Shown here: in pieces, positions 43,551 to 52,713 of the stretch
Numbering within the stretch: the first letter of the stretch is position 1
Layout: every line of letters begins with the position of its first letter
Notes under the pieces: model-generated
Seen by the model: only the letters and a program-made list of their open reading frames with translations
The model's database searches: none
What the model was told of the DNA's origin: nothing
Program-made: the position numbers and the translations under genes
NCBI GenBank assembly: GCA_023249375.1
Contig: JAHFCT010000016.1
Span: 1 to 64,000 of the forward strand
From: Gemmatimonadota bacterium
GTDB taxonomy: Bacteria > Gemmatimonadota > Gemmatimonadetes > Gemmatimonadales > Gemmatimonadaceae
DNA: 64,000 nucleotides
Direction of reading: 5' to 3'

Positions 43551-44701
43551 CGCGGCTCCACCGCCGCAAGCGCGACGTCGAGTTCCGCCGTGGTGTTGTA
43601 CAGGCTCGGCGAGAGGCGAATCCCTCCCTCGCGCACCGTGTGTGACACGCCGGCCGCGGTGAGTCGCGCGCTGGCCGCGGCCAGATCGTCCACCGCAATC
43701 GACATCAGGCCCGCACGCCGCAGCGGATCAGCGGGCGTGATGAGCCGCACGCCAGGGCGCCCCTCGCACCACGCCACGACGTGGTCGGCGAGCGACCGCA
43801 CGTGGGCTTCGACGTTGGCCGGCCCAAGTTCGAGAAACAGGCTCAGCGACGCGGCCATCGCCTTGAGATCGTGCATCGGCGCGGTGAAGACCTCGAACTT
43901 CCGCGCGTCCGGATAGAATGCGTAGTCGTAGTCGAGGAAGCGCGTGAAGTCGGCCGATGCGGGCATCGACAGCCAGCCGACGGCCGGCGGATCGAGTGCC
44001 TCGACGAGCTCGCGGCGGACATACGCGAAGCCGGTCCCCCACGGGGAGAGCAGCCACTTCTGCGCGCCGTTCGCCAGAATGTCGATCTGGCACGCCTTCA
44101 CGTCGATCGTCGAGGGGCCAAGGCCCTGGATGGCATCGACCACGAACCAGATGCCGCGCGCGCGGCACTCCGCGCCAAGCCGCACAAGATCGAGCTTGGC
44201 GCCGGTGGCAAATGACACCCAGCTCACCGTGAGGCAGCGCACGTTGGGACGGTCGAGCGCCGCGATGAGTGCATCTTCGTCGGGCAAGCGATGCTTCATC
44301 GGCACGAGCTCGAGGAAGACGCCCTTCGCCTTTTCGAGCCCCATCCACGGATAGATGTTCGCGGGAAACTCGCCGGCCGACGAGATCACGACGTCGCCCG
44401 CCTTGAACGGCAACGCCCGCGCCGCAAGGTTCACACCCATCGAGGTGTTGGTCGTGATCGCCATCTCCTCGGGCGACGCGTTGAGCAGGCGCGCCGAGAG
44501 CTCGCGCGAGCGCACCACCCCGTCCCAGAAGTAGTCGAAGCCGACGCGCCAGAGCTCGGCGCGATTGAGATTCGCCTCGGCTTGCGCGTCGCGCGCGCGC
44601 TGCGGGAGCGGCCCCGTGGCGGCGTGATCGAGATAGATGCGCTCACCGCGCGCGGCCCACGGGAATTCCCGCGCGCGAAGGGCGTCGACGTCGTAGGTCA
44701 T
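43547..44701 (-). CDS. Class V aminotransferase (cysteine desulfurase-like fold)
   Basis: 384 residues from ATG 44701. PLP fold type I with IYLDHAATGPLPQRA, EMAITTNTSMGVNLAARAL, the cofactor Asp in FVVDAIQGLGPSTID and the PLP lysine in ILANGAQKWLLSPWGTGFAY. A mobile Cys loop typical of true desulfurases is not evident, so it may be an isopenicillin-epimerase-like or selenocysteine-lyase-like enzyme. Co-oriented with lipid acyltransferase and AlkD-like genes. Substrate unknown. Confidence 0.85.
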   Translation of the reverse strand: MTYDVDALRAREFPWAARGERIYLDHAATGPLPQRARDAQAEANLNRAELWRVGFDYFWDGVVRSRELSARLLNASPEEMAITTNTSMGVNLAARALPFKAGDVVISSAGEFPANIYPWMGLEKAKGVFLELVPMKHRLPDEDALIAALDRPNVRCLTVSWVSFATGAKLDLVRLGAECRARGIWFVVDAIQGLGPSTIDVKACQIDILANGAQKWLLSPWGTGFAYVRRELVEALDPPAVGWLSMPASADFTRFLDYDYAFYPDARKFEVFTAPMHDLKAMAASLSLFLELGPANVEAHVRSLADHVVAWCEGRPGVRLITPADPLRRAGLMSIAVDDLAAASARLTAAGVSHTVREGGIRLSPSLYNTTAELDVALAAVEPR

Positions 44702-44720
44702 GACAGGGCTCGTTGCGCGC

Positions 44721-45635
44721 TCACGGTTCGCGCAGTTCGGGTGGAGTGTCTTCGGGCTGCCGCTTCCAGCGGCGGTGCGCCCAGAGGTACTGGCCGGGGT
44801 AGCGGCGCACCCACTTCTCGAGCACGGCGGTGAAGCGCGCCGTGGTGGCTTCCACGTCGGCCTCAAGATCGCCGGTGTGCGTGACGTCCACTTCTTCCAG
44901 ATGCAAGATGAACTTTCCGTTCGGCTGGCGCGCGGCGCAGACGTACACGAGCGGCGCATCGAAGCGCAGCGCGAAGACCGACGGGCCGCGCGGCGTGCGC
45001 GCCGGCCGGCCGAAGAACGGCACGTGCGTCGCTGCGGCGAGGCCCGCCTGATCGGCGAGCAGGCCGATGGCGTATCCCTCCTTGAGCAGGCGCGGCAGTT
45101 TGCGCACGGCTTCGTCATCGTAGACAACCGCCATGCCGAGGCGACGCCGTGTGCGATTCACGAACCCGTCGGCCAACGGATTCAGCAGCCGCTTGGCGAC
45201 GGCGGCCACCGGAACGCCGATGGCGGAGAGATACGCGCCCGAAAGTTCCCAGTTGCCGAGATGTCCCGCGACCAGCACGAACCCATGCCCGCGCGCGCGG
45301 CCCCGTTCGATGATCTCCCAGCCATCGATGCGTTCGAACAGGCCGCGAAGCGACTCGGGGCCGAGGCGCGACATGAGGATCGACTCGATGGCGACGCGCC
45401 CCAAGTGCTGATAGCACGCCCGCGCAATTGCCACGCGCTCGGCGTCAGTGCGCTCCGGAAAGCAGGCGGCAAGATGCCGCGTCACGACGCCGCGGCGAAT
45501 GCCGAGCGGCCAATACCCCAGCGCACCAAGGCGCGCGCCGATCCAACCGGCGCGCCGGATGCCAAGCGGCCCGAGCGCCGTTGCGACGATGCGCAGCAGC
45601 GCGTACTCGAGCCAGTGTTTCCACGTGATCTTCAC
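44721..45635 (-). CDS. Lipid A acyltransferase-like protein (LpxL/HtrB family)
   Basis: 304 residues. Membrane-proximal N-terminus (LEYALLRIVATALGPLGIRR), the catalytic HX4E motif in VAGHLGNWELSGAY, LLADQAGLAAATHVPFFGRP and the C-terminal VRRYPGQYLWAHRRWK. The family adds secondary acyl chains to lipid A or related glycolipids at the inner membrane. Its start overlaps the glycosyltransferase stop by 4 bp, placing it in a glycolipid synthesis and export operon with an MsbA-like exporter. Confidence 0.93.
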   Translation of the reverse strand: MKITWKHWLEYALLRIVATALGPLGIRRAGWIGARLGALGYWPLGIRRGVVTRHLAACFPERTDAERVAIARACYQHLGRVAIESILMSRLGPESLRGLFERIDGWEIIERGRARGHGFVLVAGHLGNWELSGAYLSAIGVPVAAVAKRLLNPLADGFVNRTRRRLGMAVVYDDEAVRKLPRLLKEGYAIGLLADQAGLAAATHVPFFGRPARTPRGPSVFALRFDAPLVYVCAARQPNGKFILHLEEVDVTHTGDLEADVEATTARFTAVLEKWVRRYPGQYLWAHRRWKRQPEDTPPELREP

Positions 45636-46822
45636 GAGGCGGGCTCCGCGGTGCCGGCGCGCTGGCGATCCACGCAGTGCGCGGCAAACTCGAGCGTGTC
45701 GCGCACGACGCGCTCCCAGTTGAATCGTTGCAGCGCCGCTTCGCGCGCGGCCGCGCCCAGTCGCCGGCGTTGTCCCTCGTCGGCGAGCAGCACACGAATG
45801 GCGTCCGCCACGCGATCGTCGTCGGCCGGCGGCACGACCAGTCCCGTGTCGCCGTCGAGCACTGCCGATCGCACGCCGCCCGAATCGCCGGCCACCGACG
45901 GCACGCCGCTCGCCGCGGCCTCAACAAACGAGATGCCAAATCCCTCGACGTTGATCGGCGGCACGAGTCGTGACAGACCCACGTACACGGCGGCGCCAGC
46001 GTACACCGCGGGCAGCTCGTCGTCGCGCATTGGCCCGGCGAAGGCGACTCGTTCGCAAACGCCGAGCGAGCGCGCGAGTTCGCGCAGGCGCGGTTCGTCG
46101 GGCCCTTCGCCGACGATCACATAGCGCAGATTCGGAAACTCCCCGGCGAGACGAGCGATGGCCCGCAGCGCGACGTCCTGGCCCTTGTGCGGCACGAGGC
46201 GCGCGACGGTCAGCAGGTACGGATCGACGCCGAGTCCGAGCTTCGCGCGAATCTCGCCGGTGGCGTGACCGGGCCCGAACTGCAGCGGGTCGGTGCCGAG
46301 CGGAAAATCCGCGACCGGAGGAAGCGGACTCACACCAGCTTCACGCATCACGTCGCGGGCGAGTTCGCCGGTCCACGCCGAGTTGGCGACGATGCCCGCT
46401 GCATCGCCGAGGATGCGCCGCGCGGTGAGGCGCTTGAGGCCCCGCGGCATCTTCTCGCGTTCGCGCAGGAGGTCTCCGCCGTTCACGTACACGAGGTACG
46501 GGACGCCCGTGCGTTTCCACGCCCACCACGCAGCGTAGCCGCACGGCCGAATGTTGCCGCAGTGTACGATGCCATAGCCGCCGACCCGCGTGCGCAGCCA
46601 GTGTGCCCAGCGCAGCTGGTTCGTGACGCGTCCCGCCTGCCGGAAGTTGAAGGGCTGACGATTGACCGTGACGGGTTCCGCGGCATCGGCCGCCGCCGCG
46701 TCAACGGCCGAGACCGTGGAGACGAGCGTATCGGGAGGAAAGCGACGGCACAACTCGACGTGCCGGCGCGCCATGCCGCCCATGTCGGGTGCGTAGTCCT
46801 GTGTGATGAAAAGGTGTCGCAT
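45632..46822 (-). CDS. Glycosyltransferase family 4 protein
   Basis: 396 residues from ATG 46822. N-terminal FITQDYAPDMGGMARRHVEL, and the GT4 donor-site block YLLTVARLVPHKGQDVALRA, EGPDEPRLRELA, FAGPMRDDELPAVYAGAAVY, then EGFGISFVEAAASGVPSVAG with the E-x7-E motif. Start and stop each overlap a neighbour. Probably adds a sugar to a lipid-linked glycan. Confidence 0.93.
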   Translation of the reverse strand: MRHLFITQDYAPDMGGMARRHVELCRRFPPDTLVSTVSAVDAAAADAAEPVTVNRQPFNFRQAGRVTNQLRWAHWLRTRVGGYGIVHCGNIRPCGYAAWWAWKRTGVPYLVYVNGGDLLREREKMPRGLKRLTARRILGDAAGIVANSAWTGELARDVMREAGVSPLPPVADFPLGTDPLQFGPGHATGEIRAKLGLGVDPYLLTVARLVPHKGQDVALRAIARLAGEFPNLRYVIVGEGPDEPRLRELARSLGVCERVAFAGPMRDDELPAVYAGAAVYVGLSRLVPPINVEGFGISFVEAAASGVPSVAGDSGGVRSAVLDGDTGLVVPPADDDRVADAIRVLLADEGQRRRLGAAAREAALQRFNWERVVRDTLEFAAHCVDRQRAGTAEPAS

Positions 46823-47904
46823 CAAGCGCTCCACCGCGTGCGGTCGCGCGCGGCCTCGGTCACCTGCAGCCAGCCGTCGGCTCCCGCATCGACGGGCCAG
46901 CGCGCCGCCGCCCGCAGCGCGGCAGGACGCATTCCCTCCGACTGCCCGGAGCGCGCCAGCGAGGCCGCCACCACCGAGGCCCATTCCGCCTCATCGCCCT
47001 TGTGGCGCAGCACGCCGGACACGCCGTCCTCTACAAAACGCGCCGCCAACGGAGATCGCTCACCGAGCACCGGCACGCCGTGCGCCAGCGCATCGAGCAT
47101 GGCAAAGACCGCGTCATCGGCCGAGGCGATGACCCACGCGAGGTCAGCGGTGGCGAGGACGTCGCCACGCGGCGCACCGGTGGCGCGCCACTCTATGCGA
47201 TCCGCCACGCCCAGCGCGGCCGCTTCGATGCGCACGGCGTCGGCGTCATCGCGCGGCGAGAAGACCGTGGCCCGAAGCGCCGGCATGCGCGGCGCGAGCA
47301 GCGCGAGCGCGCGCAGCGCCACCAGCGATTCGCGCCGACGGTCGGCGCCGGCGAAGATGGCAAGTCGCGGCGCGCTCGAGCCGGCGATGGCGCCGACCGC
47401 GGCCGAAGGCCGGGGCGTGGCGGCCGCCACGCCCGCCGGCGCGACGTGCGCAGCCAGTGCGCCGCGGGGGGGCGCCATGCCGCGCACGTCATCGGCGTGC
47501 GCAAAGACGAATCCGGTCGCGGCAAGTCGCATTGCCAGCCGACCATCGCGGCCGATGCTGAGCCGCTCGCCCGACGGCGTGCGACGCACGACGGCGCCGC
47601 GACCGGCCAAACGCACCGCCGCCGCCGCGGTCAGATGCTCGTGCTCCGTGTGCACGAAGAGCACCTCGCTGAGCCGGCGCGCCACGACCGCGCGTAGTCG
47701 CCAGCCGGCGCGCAGCCATCCGCGCGCCGCGGACAGTCCGATGACGTCCTGGCCGGCGGCCGCCAGACACTGCTCGGCTTCGCTCCCCGAGGGCACGACG
47801 AAGCACGTTTCGTAGCCGCGCATTGCAAGCAGCGACGCGGCATCGGAGAAGGCGCGGGTCGTTCCCGACCACGTCGCGCCGTGAACGACAAAGCAAGCGC
47901 GCAC
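46822..47904 (-). CDS. Glycosyltransferase-like protein (GT-B)
   Basis: 360 residues. N-terminal FVVHGATWSGTTRAFSDAAS and YETCFVVPSG, then a GT4-like C-domain with FAGADRRRESLVALRALALL, DLAWVIASADDAVFAMLDAL and AHGVPVLGERSPLAARFVED. Sequence is more divergent than its neighbour and the E-x7-E motif is weakened to D-x7. Its stop overlaps the next start by 1 bp (TGATG), and it follows the ABC exporter by 3 bp. Confidence 0.8.
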   Translation of the reverse strand: MRACFVVHGATWSGTTRAFSDAASLLAMRGYETCFVVPSGSEAEQCLAAAGQDVIGLSAARGWLRAGWRLRAVVARRLSEVLFVHTEHEHLTAAAAVRLAGRGAVVRRTPSGERLSIGRDGRLAMRLAATGFVFAHADDVRGMAPPRGALAAHVAPAGVAAATPRPSAAVGAIAGSSAPRLAIFAGADRRRESLVALRALALLAPRMPALRATVFSPRDDADAVRIEAAALGVADRIEWRATGAPRGDVLATADLAWVIASADDAVFAMLDALAHGVPVLGERSPLAARFVEDGVSGVLRHKGDEAEWASVVAASLARSGQSEGMRPAALRAAARWPVDAGADGWLQVTEAARDRTRWSA

Positions 47905-47907
47905 GGG

Positions 47908-49725
47908 CTATCCGCTGGCGGGGGCGTCGTGGAACTGCAGCGCGTGCAAGCGCGCGTACACGCCGCCGAGCGACAGCAACTCGGCGTGCGTGCCCCGCTC
48001 GACAATGCGTCCGCGGTCAAGCACGAGGATGAGCGACGCGTGCTGCACGGTCGACAACCGGTGCGCGATCACGAAGACCGTGCGCCCGGCGAGCAGGCGA
48101 TCGATCGCTTCCTGCACCAGCCGTTCGCTCTCGGTGTCGAGCGCCGACGTGGCCTCGTCGAGAATCAGCACCGGCGGATCGACGAGCAGCGCGCGCGCGA
48201 TGGCAATGCGCTGGCGCTGGCCGCCCGACAGCCGCGTGCCGCGCTCGCCGAGCACCGTGTCGTAGCCCTCTGGGAGTTCGCTGATGAACCCGTGGGCGTT
48301 GGCGGCGCGCGCCGCCGCCTCCACCTGTGCCGCGGTGTACCGGTCGCCGTTGCCGTACGCGATGTTGGCGCGCACCGAGTCGTTGAAGAGCACCGTGTCC
48401 TGGCTCACGATGCCGGTGAGCGCGCGCAGCGAGGCGAGCGTGATCTCGCGCGTGTCCACGCCATCGAGGGCAATGCGGCCGGCGGTCGGTTCGATGAATC
48501 GCGGAATGAGATCCACCAGCGTGCTCTTCCCCGCCCCGCTGGCGCCGACCAGCGCAATGACGTCGCCGCGTTTGGCGGTGAAGCTCACGTCGCGCAGCAC
48601 CGGCTCACCGCCATAGCTGAACTCGACCTTCTCAAAGGCCAGCTCGAAGTTGAACGCCGACACGGCGCGCGTGCCGCCGTCGGCCTGTTCTTCGGTGGGA
48701 TGATCAAGCACTTCGAACAACCGCTCCGCGGCGGCGAGCGACTGCGTGGCCACGGCCGGCATCTGCGAGAGCTGCTTGAGCGGCGGCAGCAGCGACATCA
48801 GCGCGCCGAGGAACGTGACGAGGCCCGAACCGGTGAGCGTCTGTTCCTGCAGCACTTCGCGCGCGCCAAACCACAGAAGCGCCACGGCCACCACGGTGCC
48901 GACGATCTCGGCGAGCGGCTGCGACATCAGCGTCAGACGGCTCATGCGCACCATGCCGCGCGCGTAGCGGTTGGACGCGTCGGAGAAGCGCGCGCCTTCG
49001 TACGATTCCGCGCGGAACGACTTCACGAGCCGAATACCGCTGATTGTCTCCTGCACCACGCTGGTCATCTCGCCGTACTCGGCGGCGAGGCGGCGGTGGC
49101 CCTTGCGCAGTTTCCGCAGCAGCGGCTGAAAGGTGACGATGATCAGCGGGGCGACGACGAGTGAAAGCAGCGCGAGCTTGGGAGACAGGGAGAAGAGCAG
49201 CACGACCGTGAGGACGATCTGCGTGCTTGCATTGAGCGAGCGCGTCACCACCTCGGCGAGCAGCTGCCGTGTGGACTGTGTGTCCTGAAAGACGCGCGAG
49301 AGCAGCTGTCCCGTCTTATGCGTGGTGAAGAAGCGCAGCGGCAGCCGTTCGAGATGCGTGTAGAGGGCGTTGCGAAGGTCGCGCGTCACGCGCTCCTGCA
49401 GCCCCGCTCCGGTCTGCCCCGCGAGCCAGGCAAACAGGTTCTTCAGCAGCATCGTGCTGAGGATGACGAGGATGACGATGCGGAGCGCCGACATCGCCTC
49501 CCGCCCCTCGAGCAGCCACGCGCCCATTCCCTTGAGCAGGCGCGACATCTGTGAGCCCGTGCCGGCGTCGAACGGCTCCTTGTTGAAGAGCGTGTTGAGG
49601 AACGGCACGAAGAGCGCATACGAAAACGCGCTGAGCGCGTTGGCCATCGCGCTCAGCAACAGCGTCGTCACGACGCGGCCGTAGTACGGGCGCAGGAACT
49701 GTTGGAGACGGCGGTAGGGACCCAT
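47908..49725 (-). CDS. msbA: MsbA-like ABC exporter (fused membrane and ATPase domains)
   Basis: 605 residues from ATG 49725. Six-helix membrane domain (~15-320) and an ATPase with Walker A VGASGAGKSTLVDLIPRF, signature LSGGQRQRIAIARALL, Walker B VLILDEATSALD and a switch His in IAHRLSTVQHA. Homodimeric lipid-flippase type; the neighbours (acyltransferase, two glycosyltransferases) make a lipid A-core or other glycolipid the likely cargo. Start overlaps the porX stop by 1 bp. The symbol follows family resemblance only. Confidence 0.9.
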   Translation of the reverse strand: MGPYRRLQQFLRPYYGRVVTTLLLSAMANALSAFSYALFVPFLNTLFNKEPFDAGTGSQMSRLLKGMGAWLLEGREAMSALRIVILVILSTMLLKNLFAWLAGQTGAGLQERVTRDLRNALYTHLERLPLRFFTTHKTGQLLSRVFQDTQSTRQLLAEVVTRSLNASTQIVLTVVLLFSLSPKLALLSLVVAPLIIVTFQPLLRKLRKGHRRLAAEYGEMTSVVQETISGIRLVKSFRAESYEGARFSDASNRYARGMVRMSRLTLMSQPLAEIVGTVVAVALLWFGAREVLQEQTLTGSGLVTFLGALMSLLPPLKQLSQMPAVATQSLAAAERLFEVLDHPTEEQADGGTRAVSAFNFELAFEKVEFSYGGEPVLRDVSFTAKRGDVIALVGASGAGKSTLVDLIPRFIEPTAGRIALDGVDTREITLASLRALTGIVSQDTVLFNDSVRANIAYGNGDRYTAAQVEAAARAANAHGFISELPEGYDTVLGERGTRLSGGQRQRIAIARALLVDPPVLILDEATSALDTESERLVQEAIDRLLAGRTVFVIAHRLSTVQHASLILVLDRGRIVERGTHAELLSLGGVYARLHALQFHDAPASG

Positions 49726-51287
49726 CAGCGGCGGGGCGTGAGAAGGGCGAGCGGAAGGATGACCTCTTCCGGGGAGACCCCGCCGTGAAGGAACGACCCG
49801 CGGTACCGTTGCTGGTACTCGCGCAGCTTGGTCGGATACACAAAGAAACAGTCGCCGGTGGCGAGCACCGTGTTTACGCGCGGCGGCTGCGGCGGCAGCC
49901 GCAGCTGCGCGGCGTCGGCAAAAACGAGCGCCTGATCGGGACGCTCGGCGCGCAGGTCCTCGCCCATCTTGTACCGCAGATTGGGCGTGGCGTCTTTCTT
50001 GGCGAAGACCGTCGCCGGCGTGTTGCAGTGGATGGAGCCGTGGTCGCTCGTCAGCAACACGGGAAGTCCGCGCCGAGCGGCTTCGCGAAGGACGTTCCAC
50101 AGGGCGGAACGCCGGAACCACTGTTCGGTGAGCTGCCGCAGCGCCGCCTCGTCGCGCGCCACCTCGTAGAGGATGGCCGACTCGGAGCGTCCGTGCGTGA
50201 GGAGGTCCACAAAGTTGAAGACGAACGCGCTGACGCCCTCCTGGGCAATGGCGCTCGGTATGTGGCGGTCGAGTTCGTCGGAGTCGAACGCCGACGTGAT
50301 CTTGTGGTATCGCACCGGCGTCTCGCCGCGCAGCGCGCGCAGCTGCTCCACCAGCAGATCGCGCTCGTGCTGGTTGAGCGACTCGTCGTCGCCGTCGCCC
50401 CACCACGCGGGAAACCGCTCGGCGATCTCGGCCGGAAAAAGGCCGCTGAAGAGCGCGTTGCGCGCGTACGGCGTGGCCGTCGGCAGCAGCGAGAAGTAGT
50501 GCGCGGTGTCGATTTCGAAGGCCTGCGCGACGATCGGCTCGAGCGCCTTCCACTGGTCGAGACGCAGGCAGTCTACGACGATGAAGACCACCGCCTTGTG
50601 ATCGGCGAGCACCGGCAAGAGAAACTCGCCCACCACGTCGACCGAGAGCGGCGGCCGGTCGCCGTCGAGGTCGTGGATCCAGCGCGAATAGCCGTCGCCG
50701 ACGAACGCCGCAAAGTCGCGATGCATGGCCGGGAAGAGCGCGCGCAGCGACGTGTTGAGCCCCAGCTCGCCGGCCGCGGTGAGCTCGACGTCCCACTGCA
50801 CGAGTTCGGCGTAGCGCTCGGTCCACCCGCGCCAGTCGAGGTCCTTGAGACGGACGGCTTCGAGTTCGCGGAAGCGTTCGACGAACCGGCGCGCAATCGC
50901 CTGGCTGCGGATACGCGGCCCCTCAAGGATGCGCGTGACGATGCTCAGCACCTGACGCGGCGACACCGGCTTCACCAGGTACTCGGTGACGTCCTGGCCC
51001 AGCGCGTCGCGCAGCGTGCTGTCCTCTTCGCTCTTGGTCACCATGACCACGGGCATGGACGGCACCAGTTCCCGCGCCTCGCGGACCATGGCCACGCCGC
51101 GCATCCCGGGCATCTGCTCGTCGAGCAGCAGGATGTCGAACGCGTGCTGGCGCAGCAGTTCCAGGGCGTCCGTCGCGTTCCGCGCCATCTCGACGCGGTA
51201 GCCCTTCTCGGACAGGAACAGCCGGTGCGACTCGAGGAGTTCGGCCTCGTCGTCCACCCAGAGCACGGATTTTGACTGCGGCGCCAT
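49725..51287 (-). CDS. porX: PorX-type response regulator with PglZ phosphodiesterase domain
   Basis: 520 residues, as in characterised PorX. Receiver 1-125 with D12/D13, phosphoacceptor D56 (ILLLDEQMPG) and the switch Lys in YLVKPVSP; a helical linker; then an alkaline-phosphatase-like PglZ domain (~215-520) with metal ligands and nucleophile region VFIVVDCLRLDQW, SLLPTATPYARNALFSGLFP, LTSDHGSIH and HGGVSPEEVILPL. In Bacteroidota PorX with kinase PorY controls type IX secretion and hydrolyses oligonucleotides. No porY or gld/spr genes are in view. It heads the exporter/glycosyltransferase run; TAGCTT lies 9 nt before its ATG. Confidence 0.93.
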   Translation of the reverse strand: MAPQSKSVLWVDDEAELLESHRLFLSEKGYRVEMARNATDALELLRQHAFDILLLDEQMPGMRGVAMVREARELVPSMPVVMVTKSEEDSTLRDALGQDVTEYLVKPVSPRQVLSIVTRILEGPRIRSQAIARRFVERFRELEAVRLKDLDWRGWTERYAELVQWDVELTAAGELGLNTSLRALFPAMHRDFAAFVGDGYSRWIHDLDGDRPPLSVDVVGEFLLPVLADHKAVVFIVVDCLRLDQWKALEPIVAQAFEIDTAHYFSLLPTATPYARNALFSGLFPAEIAERFPAWWGDGDDESLNQHERDLLVEQLRALRGETPVRYHKITSAFDSDELDRHIPSAIAQEGVSAFVFNFVDLLTHGRSESAILYEVARDEAALRQLTEQWFRRSALWNVLREAARRGLPVLLTSDHGSIHCNTPATVFAKKDATPNLRYKMGEDLRAERPDQALVFADAAQLRLPPQPPRVNTVLATGDCFFVYPTKLREYQQRYRGSFLHGGVSPEEVILPLALLTPRR

Positions 51288-51375
51288 ATCCTGCGAAAGC
51301 TAGTCCCCATGAATTGGCGTCGCCAACGCCAAGGTGCGCTGGCGAGGGACCGCTGGGTGGGTCAGATTCGTCGGG

Positions 51376-51771
51376 GTGACGGATGCCCTCCCCTCGTTTG
51401 CGCTCGCCGAACCCGTCTTTCCGCTGCGGGCGCTTGCCATCGCGACCTCCCGAGCGCCGCTCGGCGGGGTTCGCGAGTCCTTGATGGCGGCCTTGGTGGG
51501 CGCGCGGCTTGCCGCCGTGGCGCACGGCCCCGCCGCGTTACCCCTCGCGCTGCGCACCGAGCGCGCTGGGGCGGCGCGCCACTGGCTGGGGGCGCTGTCG
51601 TTGGCGGCGCCGGTGCGGGCGGCACTGACCCGGCTCATGGAGGCGACGATGCGCGACGAGCCGACCGCTCTTGGCGCCGCGCTCGGTAACGTGATCGAGG
51701 TCACGGCACCGCACCTCGATCGCAAGTCACGTTTGGAACTTGAGCGGCTGGTTCGAACCATTGGCGCCTGA
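51376..51771 (+). CDS. Unknown small helical protein (131 aa)
   Basis: From GTG 51376; Ala/Leu-rich helices (FPLRALAIATSRAPLGGVRE, SLMAALVGARLAAVAHGPAA, LTRLMEATMRDEPTALGAAL) and a charged end (DRKSRLELERLVRTIGA). No signal peptide; mean hydrophobicity is moderate, so it is probably cytosolic. Divergent from porX across 88 bp and 72 bp before the DnaB-C-like gene. No family recognised. Confidence 0.65.
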   Translation: MTDALPSFALAEPVFPLRALAIATSRAPLGGVRESLMAALVGARLAAVAHGPAALPLALRTERAGAARHWLGALSLAAPVRAALTRLMEATMRDEPTALGAALGNVIEVTAPHLDRKSRLELERLVRTIGA

Positions 51772-51843
51772 TCGGGTGCTTGTGGGCCACCGTGCCCCAT
51801 CCGTATGATTTGCAGATGACCCGTACCCGACGCTGGGGTCGGC

Positions 51844-52701
51844 GTGTCCAGGCCGACTGACATTTCCCCCCTCGCCCGAGTGATGCGCCGGGTGGACGCG
51901 GCCGCCGACGGCGACCGCGGACACGATGCGTATGCCACCGGCTATCCGAGCATCGACAAGTGGCTCGGCGGCGGCGTGCGCCGCGGCGATCTCGTAGTGC
52001 TTGGCGGCGACGTGCAGAGTGGCAAGAGCGCACTGTCGTTGGCCATGGCGCTGCGCATGGCGCGGATGGGCACGCCGGCGGTGTTCTTCACGAGCGAGAT
52101 GTCGCACGAACGCGTGATGGAGCGTGCGCTCGCCATGGAGGGTCGCGCCCGCGTGGACGATCTGCGCCGCGGGTCGCTCGACGACTTCACGCGGGCCGGC
52201 GTCGGCGCCGCCGCGGTGCGCTTTCGCGAGGCCGTGCCGAGCATCTCCGCGTTTCCGCCGGGCGGCGGCGTCGAGGCGCTGGCCGCTGACATTCGCCGCA
52301 CGCTTGACGCGCGCGTCATCATTGTGGACTCGCTGCAGGGCCTCGCCGGCAGCACACGGGCGCAGGAGGAGGAACTCTCCGCCGCGGTGCGCATTCTCAA
52401 GGCGCTCGCCATCGAGCTGGACATCGCGCTGGTCCTCACCTGCCAGCTGCCGCTGCTCCAGGTGGACCGCGCCGACCCGCGCCCGGTGCTCGACGATTTT
52501 GGCGTGCAGGGCTCGGTGAAGCAGCACGCGGATGTGGTCATGGCAATCTTCCGCGAGGAGATGTACCGCCCCGGCTACGGGGTGGAGGGAGCCACCGAGC
52601 TGCTGGTGCGGAAGAACCGCAACGGCAACGTGGGCTACGTGGACCTCTTTTTCTACAAGCAGTGGATGCGGTTTGAAGACATGCTTGATCCCGACCGATA
52701 G
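51844..52701 (+). CDS. DnaB C-domain-like RecA-fold ATPase without helicase N-domain
   Basis: 285 residues from GTG 51844. Begins YATGYPSIDKWLGGGVRRGD, then Walker A LGGDVQSGKSALSLAMA, FFTSEMSHERVMERALAME, Walker B-like VIIVDSLQGLAG and VLTCQLPLLQV, ending LLVRKNRNGNVGYVDLFFYK as in replicative DnaB. The N-terminal primase-interacting domain is absent and the core is short, so this is a stand-alone paralogue rather than the replicative helicase. It precedes the TPR/CsgG-like gene by 12 bp. Role unknown. Confidence 0.85.
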   Translation: MSRPTDISPLARVMRRVDAAADGDRGHDAYATGYPSIDKWLGGGVRRGDLVVLGGDVQSGKSALSLAMALRMARMGTPAVFFTSEMSHERVMERALAMEGRARVDDLRRGSLDDFTRAGVGAAAVRFREAVPSISAFPPGGGVEALAADIRRTLDARVIIVDSLQGLAGSTRAQEEELSAAVRILKALAIELDIALVLTCQLPLLQVDRADPRPVLDDFGVQGSVKQHADVVMAIFREEMYRPGYGVEGATELLVRKNRNGNVGYVDLFFYKQWMRFEDMLDPDR

Positions 52702-52713
52702 GAGGCCGGAGCA

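Noticed and set aside
49725-51287. BREX/Pgl phage-defence locus suggested by the PglZ domain
   Set aside because: The PglZ domain is fused to a receiver as in PorX, and no brx/pgl methylase or ATPase genes are adjacent.
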